From assembly GCA_938084565.1 (NCBI GenBank), contig CALKEU010000005.1, positions 193,715 to 257,714 of the forward strand: 64,000 nt of DNA, read 5' to 3'. The notes beneath the pieces are model-generated. The model searched no databases. It was not told the origin of the DNA and worked only from the letters and a program-made list of their open reading frames with translations. The first letter of the stretch is position 1. Each line of letters begins with the position of its first letter. This document shows, piece after piece, positions 60,843-64,000 of the stretch. This stretch comes from Candidatus Kapaibacterium sp. Its GTDB lineage: Bacteria; Bacteroidota; Ignavibacteria; Kapaibacteriales; HRBIN21. Both the position numbers and the translations under genes were made by a program.

Positions 60843-60865
60843 ACCTCGAGCTGTGGGGGGGAGCG

Positions 60866-61393
60866 ATGGATTTAGCCTACTTGCGCAAGCTGTTGAGAAT
60901 TTTCGACGAGAGTTCGGCAAGCGAGCTCATCATTGAGGAAGAGGGGGTGAAGGTGCATATTGTCAAGCAACGACACAATACGCATGCGGCTGCAGTGGCA
61001 CCGTCATCCCTTGTGGTGCCAGTGCCGATGCCGTCGTACACTCCACCCCCTGAGGCTGTGCTTCCAGCCAGTACCCCTGCGGCAACTGCGCCGGCAGCTG
61101 CTGCCCCAGCAGAGCCTCCGCCAGCGCCGGTAGCGCCAGCGGAAGAGAAAAAGCTGCACGAGATTCGATCTCCTATTGTAGGCACCTTCTATCGGGCCCC
61201 TGCGCCGGATGCAGAGCCCTTTGTACATGTCGGCAGCCACGTGACCCCCGGAACGACGCTCTGCATTATTGAGGCGATGAAGCTCATGAACGAGATCCAA
61301 AGCGATGTTGCCGGTACAGTGGTCAAGATTGCCGTCGAAAATGGCCAGCCGGTCGAGTATAATCAGCTGCTCTTCCTGATAGAGCCTGACTGA
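60866..61393 (+). CDS. accB: Biotin carboxyl carrier protein of acetyl-CoA carboxylase
   Basis: The 175-residue AccB carries biotin between carboxylase and carboxyltransferase in fatty-acid synthesis. The N-terminal helix ([20 protein letters not shown]) precedes a Pro/Ala linker of about 55 residues. The biotinyl domain follows with the thumb [18 protein letters not shown] and the biotinylation motif [10 protein letters not shown], whose Lys is attached to biotin. The order efp-accB is common in bacteria; accC usually follows but here ftsY comes next, 8 bases later. accC must be elsewhere. The start is the ATG at 60866 after GGGGGGAG. Confidence 0.96.
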   Translation: MDLAYLRKLLRIFDESSASELIIEEEGVKVHIVKQRHNTHAAAVAPSSLVVPVPMPSYTPPPEAVLPASTPAATAPAAAAPAEPPPAPVAPAEEKKLHEIRSPIVGTFYRAPAPDAEPFVHVGSHVTPGTTLCIIEAMKLMNEIQSDVAGTVVKIAVENGQPVEYNQLLFLIEPD

Positions 61394-61401
61394 GCGGGTA
61401 G

Positions 61402-62325
61402 ATGGCGAAGGGGGAGAGCTTTTCACAGGTATTGCAGCGTACACGGGAACGCCTCAGCCGAGTGCTACAGGGAGTGCTTGGACGCAGTAGCAGCGTTGCT
61501 GAATTGTTGGAGGACGTCGAGGAAGGACTTTTACAAGCCGATGTAGGGGTGGAGGTAACCGAGATTGTGCTGCAACGGCTCCGGCATGCTCTGCGTCGTG
61601 GCGAGGTGCATCAGGGGGCTGAGGTGCTCGCACTACTCCGAGAAGTGTTACAGTCCCTACTGCCGGTTCCTCCGCCGGAGAGCTTTCCTGGGGATCCAAC
61701 CGTTGTAATGCTCGTCGGGGTCAATGGATTTGGCAAAACCACAACTGCTGCTAAACTGGCCTATCGATGGCAGCAGCAAGGGAAGAGGCCTCTCCTGGCA
61801 GCGGCGGATACTTTCCGTGCTGCAGCGATTGAGCAGCTCCAGCGCTGGGCGCAGACTCTCGGGATCCCCTGTATTCGACATCACTATGGCTCCGATCCGG
61901 CTGCTGTGGCTTACGATGCAGTCCATGCGGCCCGTGCTCGAGGGCTCGACGTTGTGCTCGTCGATACAGCAGGCCGTCTCCATACGAAGACAGCGTTGAT
62001 GGCAGAGCTGGAGAAGCTCGTGCGCGTCCTGCGCAGACTCGACCCTGTCGCCCCACACGAGACCTTCCTCGTCCTGGATGCCTCCATTGGGCATAATGCT
62101 CTGGCGCAGGCCCGGGAGTTCGTCCACCATCTACCCCTCAGTGGAGTTGTACTCACCAAACTCGATGGGAGCGCCCGTGGGGGCATGGCGCTGGCTATAG
62201 CTCACACCTATGGCCTCCCAATCCGCTACGTTGGAACAGGCGAAGGCCTTGGGGACCTTCTTCCCTTCGAGCCAGCTGCTTTTGTCGAGGGACTGCTCAG
62301 CGCCGTACCTACGGCAGCGCACTAG
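61402..62325 (+). CDS. ftsY: Signal recognition particle receptor FtsY
   Basis: The 307-residue GTPase docks SRP-ribosome complexes at the inner membrane. The N domain covers roughly residues 10-95 (LLEDVEEGLLQADVGVEV). The G domain has G1 GVNGFGKTTTAAKLAYRW, ADTFRAAAIEQLQRWA, the G3 DTAGRLHTKTALMAELEKL, the G4 TKLDGSARGGMAL and the closing GTGEGLGDLLPFEP. The acidic A domain seen in many FtsY is reduced to about ten residues. It follows accB at 8 bases and its stop overlaps the convergent polyprenol-kinase-like gene by 4 bases. Confidence 0.97.
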   Translation: MAKGESFSQVLQRTRERLSRVLQGVLGRSSSVAELLEDVEEGLLQADVGVEVTEIVLQRLRHALRRGEVHQGAEVLALLREVLQSLLPVPPPESFPGDPTVVMLVGVNGFGKTTTAAKLAYRWQQQGKRPLLAAADTFRAAAIEQLQRWAQTLGIPCIRHHYGSDPAAVAYDAVHAARARGLDVVLVDTAGRLHTKTALMAELEKLVRVLRRLDPVAPHETFLVLDASIGHNALAQAREFVHHLPLSGVVLTKLDGSARGGMALAIAHTYGLPIRYVGTGEGLGDLLPFEPAAFVEGLLSAVPTAAH

Positions 62326-62990
62326 GGCAGGATGTGCAGGAAGGGGCTCTGCCACCAGTGCTCGGCAATCCAGGCCAGTATCCACATGGTAGCACCGATA
62401 GAGAGCGGAATGGAGAGATTGTCATCCATTCGCAGCCGGATAGAGGCGGCTTCAGCCAGAGTGCCGCTGAACACGCCGAGCGTGCCAGCCAGGAAGTAGC
62501 TCCATGGAGCCTGGAAGGAGAGTCCTAGCACGGCCACAACGATACATCCGGTAAGGCAGAAGGCTGCAGAGCCTTCGGCGGATTTGTCCAAAAAAGCCGT
62601 GCGGCCCCATAACTTGCCAACAATTGCCGAGGCGATGTCGGAGAGAATCAACACAGCAAAGGCCGTAACGGCTATGACCTTGGGGAAGAGAGCAATGCAG
62701 AGGCAGGCCGAAATCAGGACATATGTTGCGCCATTGAGCAAGAGATGGTCGGTGGATAGCTCGTGGGGGCGGAGCAAGCGGCCGAAGAACCGGAGAAAGA
62801 TCCGCCGAACCGCAGGGATCGTGTGCATGCCGATGTCGACGGCCAGAAAGGCTGCCATCAAGGGAAGGAGAATGGCCAGAGCCGTATGGCGGGAGACAAA
62901 AATGTACCCGAGTGGGATGGAGAGCGATAGCAGATGGATTGCCTTCCGCACGAGCTCGATCTCGAAGGGGATGTCCCCAGCGTGTCTCAT
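62322..62990 (-). CDS. Polyprenol/dolichol kinase- or phosphatidate cytidylyltransferase-like membrane protein
   Basis: A 222-residue protein with about six hydrophobic segments (for example LLSLSIPLGYIFVS, TALAILLPLMAAFLA, VIAVTAFAVLILSDIASAIV and SIGATMWILAWI). The motif ILSDIASAIVGKLWG and the RKAIHLLSLSIP start resemble the diacylglycerol/polyprenol kinase family that includes SEC59 and VTE5-type phytol kinases, which phosphorylate isoprenoid alcohols with CTP. A lipid-phosphate role fits the neighbouring ispE and the uppS gene, but the substrate is not resolved. The start at 62990 is divergent from ispE with 17 bases between, and the stop overlaps ftsY by 4 bases. Confidence 0.78.
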   Translation of the reverse strand: MRHAGDIPFEIELVRKAIHLLSLSIPLGYIFVSRHTALAILLPLMAAFLAVDIGMHTIPAVRRIFLRFFGRLLRPHELSTDHLLLNGATYVLISACLCIALFPKVIAVTAFAVLILSDIASAIVGKLWGRTAFLDKSAEGSAAFCLTGCIVVAVLGLSFQAPWSYFLAGTLGVFSGTLAEAASIRLRMDDNLSIPLSIGATMWILAWIAEHWWQSPFLHILP

Positions 62991-63007
62991 GTTTCCCTCT
63001 GCCGCCT

Positions 63008-63862
63008 ATGTCCGTGACTGAGTTTGCCCCGGCCAAGCTCAATCTCGGGCTATGGATTCTCGGGCGCCGGGATGATGGTTACCATGAGCTCCTCAGCCTC
63101 ATTATCCCCATCACCCTCGGCGATGAACTCTCTGCCGAGCCTGCCGCGGAGCTCTCCGTCAGCTATGAACCTCCCCAAACTTTTGCCCCTGACTTGGCAT
63201 ATCGTGCTGCCGAGCAACTTCGGGCAGCAGTGGGGAGCACCGATGGTGCAAAAATACTGGTTCGTAAAGCTATCCCCGTGGGAGCGGGCCTGGGGGGCGG
63301 GAGTGCCGATGCTGCTGCTGTCCTCCGATTGTTGCCAGCCCTATGGCAGTGCATGGTGCCGGAGGCAGAGCTCTTCCGCTTGGCGCAACAGCTCGGGAGC
63401 GATGTGCCTGTATGTCTCATCCGGCATCCAGCATTGGTACGGGGGCGCGGGGATCTCGTACAGCCTGTGCCATTTGTTCTGCCGTATAGCTTCGTTGTGC
63501 TCTTCCCGGGGTTTTCCATCTCCACCGCGTGGGCATATGCCCATCTGCGATGCTCAGCCCGGCGAGCTGAGCCTCCGATTCCCTGGGACGAGGTGCTGCC
63601 CGGATTGGAACAGGAACCGGCTTTGTGGCAACAGTATTTGGCCAATGACTTCGAGCCATTGCTCTTTTCGCACTATCCGCAACTCCGGCAGCTCCGTGAC
63701 GAGCTGCTCCGGAAAGGTGCCTTCTATGCTGCGGTGACAGGGAGTGGATCGGCTGTTTTTGGCGTTTTCGCATCCGAAGAGCAGGCCCGAGCCGCCGCTC
63801 GGTGCTGGTATGGCAGCCAAGTGCAGAGCTTCGTGTGTGCAATGTATCGAGGAGAACCATGA
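63008..63862 (+). CDS. ispE: 4-diphosphocytidyl-2-C-methyl-D-erythritol kinase
   Basis: The 284-residue GHMP kinase phosphorylates CDP-ME in the MEP pathway, which ispH completes. The opening EFAPAKLNLGLWILGRRDDGYHEL is the IspE start with the conserved Lys and Asn; the ATP loop is IPVGAGLGGGSADAAAVLR, with LAQQLGSDVPVCL next. AVTGSGSAVFGVFASEEQA is the third GHMP motif. The ATG at 63008 is where family proteins start; the frame is open from 62912. The stop overlaps the glgA ATG (ATGA), an unexpected pairing of isoprenoid and glycogen genes. Confidence 0.95.
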   Translation: MSVTEFAPAKLNLGLWILGRRDDGYHELLSLIIPITLGDELSAEPAAELSVSYEPPQTFAPDLAYRAAEQLRAAVGSTDGAKILVRKAIPVGAGLGGGSADAAAVLRLLPALWQCMVPEAELFRLAQQLGSDVPVCLIRHPALVRGRGDLVQPVPFVLPYSFVVLFPGFSISTAWAYAHLRCSARRAEPPIPWDEVLPGLEQEPALWQQYLANDFEPLLFSHYPQLRQLRDELLRKGAFYAAVTGSGSAVFGVFASEEQARAAARCWYGSQVQSFVCAMYRGEP

Positions 63863-64000
63863 ACATCTTGGTTGCAGCCGCTGAATTAGCTCCGCTGGTG
63901 AAGGTCGGGGGATTGGCAGATGTGGTGGCAGCTCTTGTCCGACAGTGGAGCGCGCTGGGCCATCGCGTCTTGGTGGTTCTGCCTAAATACAGGGCCATTG
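63859..64000 (+). CDS. glgA: Glycogen synthase GlgA, N-terminal fragment (cut at right edge)
   Basis: Only 47 codons are in the window. They read MNILVAAAELAPLVKVGGLA followed by DVVAALVRQWSALGHRVLV and LPKYRAI. KVGGLADV is the ADP-glucose-binding KTGGLADV motif of bacterial glycogen/starch synthases. The gene starts at an ATG that overlaps the ispE stop by 4 bases. The rest lies outside. Confidence 0.9.
   Translation, partial: MNILVAAAELAPLVKVGGLADVVAALVRQWSALGHRVLVVLPKYRAI

Noticed and set aside
63417-63998. Minus-strand 193-codon frame across ispE and glgA
   Set aside because: It is antisense to intact IspE motifs and to the GlgA N-terminal motif.
1-64000. CRISPR arrays, insertion sequences, phage genes, integrases or large direct repeats
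   Set aside because: None seen: no regularly spaced repeats, no transposase motifs, no inverted-repeat borders.
1-64000. Intrinsic terminators
   Set aside because: I looked at the convergent gene ends and the intergenic gaps and found no strong GC hairpin followed by a T-tract that I would report.
1-64000. Naming the organism to genus level
   Set aside because: Family-level marks support Bacteroidota/Chlorobiota relatives, but no 16S rRNA or other species marker is in the window.

Overview
The window is a gene-dense, GC-rich chromosomal segment of a Gram-negative bacterium, most likely a deep branch of the Bacteroidota/Chlorobiota side of the FCB group (Kapabacteria-like lineages would fit). 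The case rests on several family-level marks seen together: the C-terminal half of a SprA-type type IX secretion translocon, a PorE-like lipoprotein, an LpxC-FabZ fusion, two tandem OmpH/Skp genes after BamA, a cmk-ispH pair, and repeated TAnnTTTG promoter boxes of the Bacteroidetes sigma-A type. No species can be named from the sequence alone. There is no insertion sequence, prophage, CRISPR array or rRNA. One tRNA (Cys) is present, and no stretch above 300 bases lacks a gene.

Layout. 1-4.6 kb: sprA (cut at the left edge) and a heptosyltransferase-like enzyme. 4.5-8.0 kb, minus strand: a CADD-type pABA synthase coupled to a FAD/Fe-S oxidoreductase. 8.1-17 kb: clpS, then a minus-strand run priA, pcrA, PorE-like lipoprotein and PBP1A. 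17-24 kb: RRM protein, rfbA, recQ, then VWA, FAD-oxidase and gmhB-like genes. 23.9-30.6 kb: mfd, ychF, a HAD phosphatase, cmk and ispH. 31.7-40.5 kb: an envelope operon uppS-bamA-ompH-ompH-lpxD-lpxC/fabZ-lpxA ending in a bacterial eRF1-like (baeRF) gene. 40.5-42.9 kb: tsaD and cinA. 43-46.2 kb: a TonB receptor locus with a His-rich lipoprotein and a small Cys/His protein, probably for metal uptake. 46.3-52.8 kb: rlmD, an MCC-type carboxyltransferase, an ABC-class ATPase and ribosomal protein S1. 53-56.7 kb: rpsF, rplI, an epimerase, panD, a nucleotidyltransferase and gpmA. 56.7-60.1 kb: a pair of exported TldD/PmbA-family proteins. 60.2-64 kb: tRNA-Cys, efp, accB, ftsY, a polyprenol-kinase-like gene, ispE and the start of glgA.

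How the genes work together. The dominant theme is envelope building: lipid A first steps (LpxA, LpxC, LpxD), the undecaprenyl carrier (UppS, with IspE and IspH feeding the MEP pathway), outer-membrane protein insertion (BamA, OmpH), peptidoglycan (PBP1A), LPS sugars (GT9, GT2, GmhB, RfbA), and type IX secretion. The second theme is information processing (PriA, PcrA, RecQ, Mfd, S1, S6, L9, EF-P, FtsY, TsaD, RlmD).

Genes are very tightly packed. Stop-start overlaps of 1-4 bases are common, and five convergent pairs overlap tail to tail (4, 7, 10, 29 and 83 bp). I did not see a clearly novel multi-gene defence or mobile system. The most unusual items are the exported TldD/PmbA pair with one degenerate partner, the CADD-type pABA synthase with its full set of catalytic residues, the PorE-like lipoprotein inside a pcrA-PBP1A operon, the TonB/lipoprotein/small-protein metal locus, and the recurrent promoter box.
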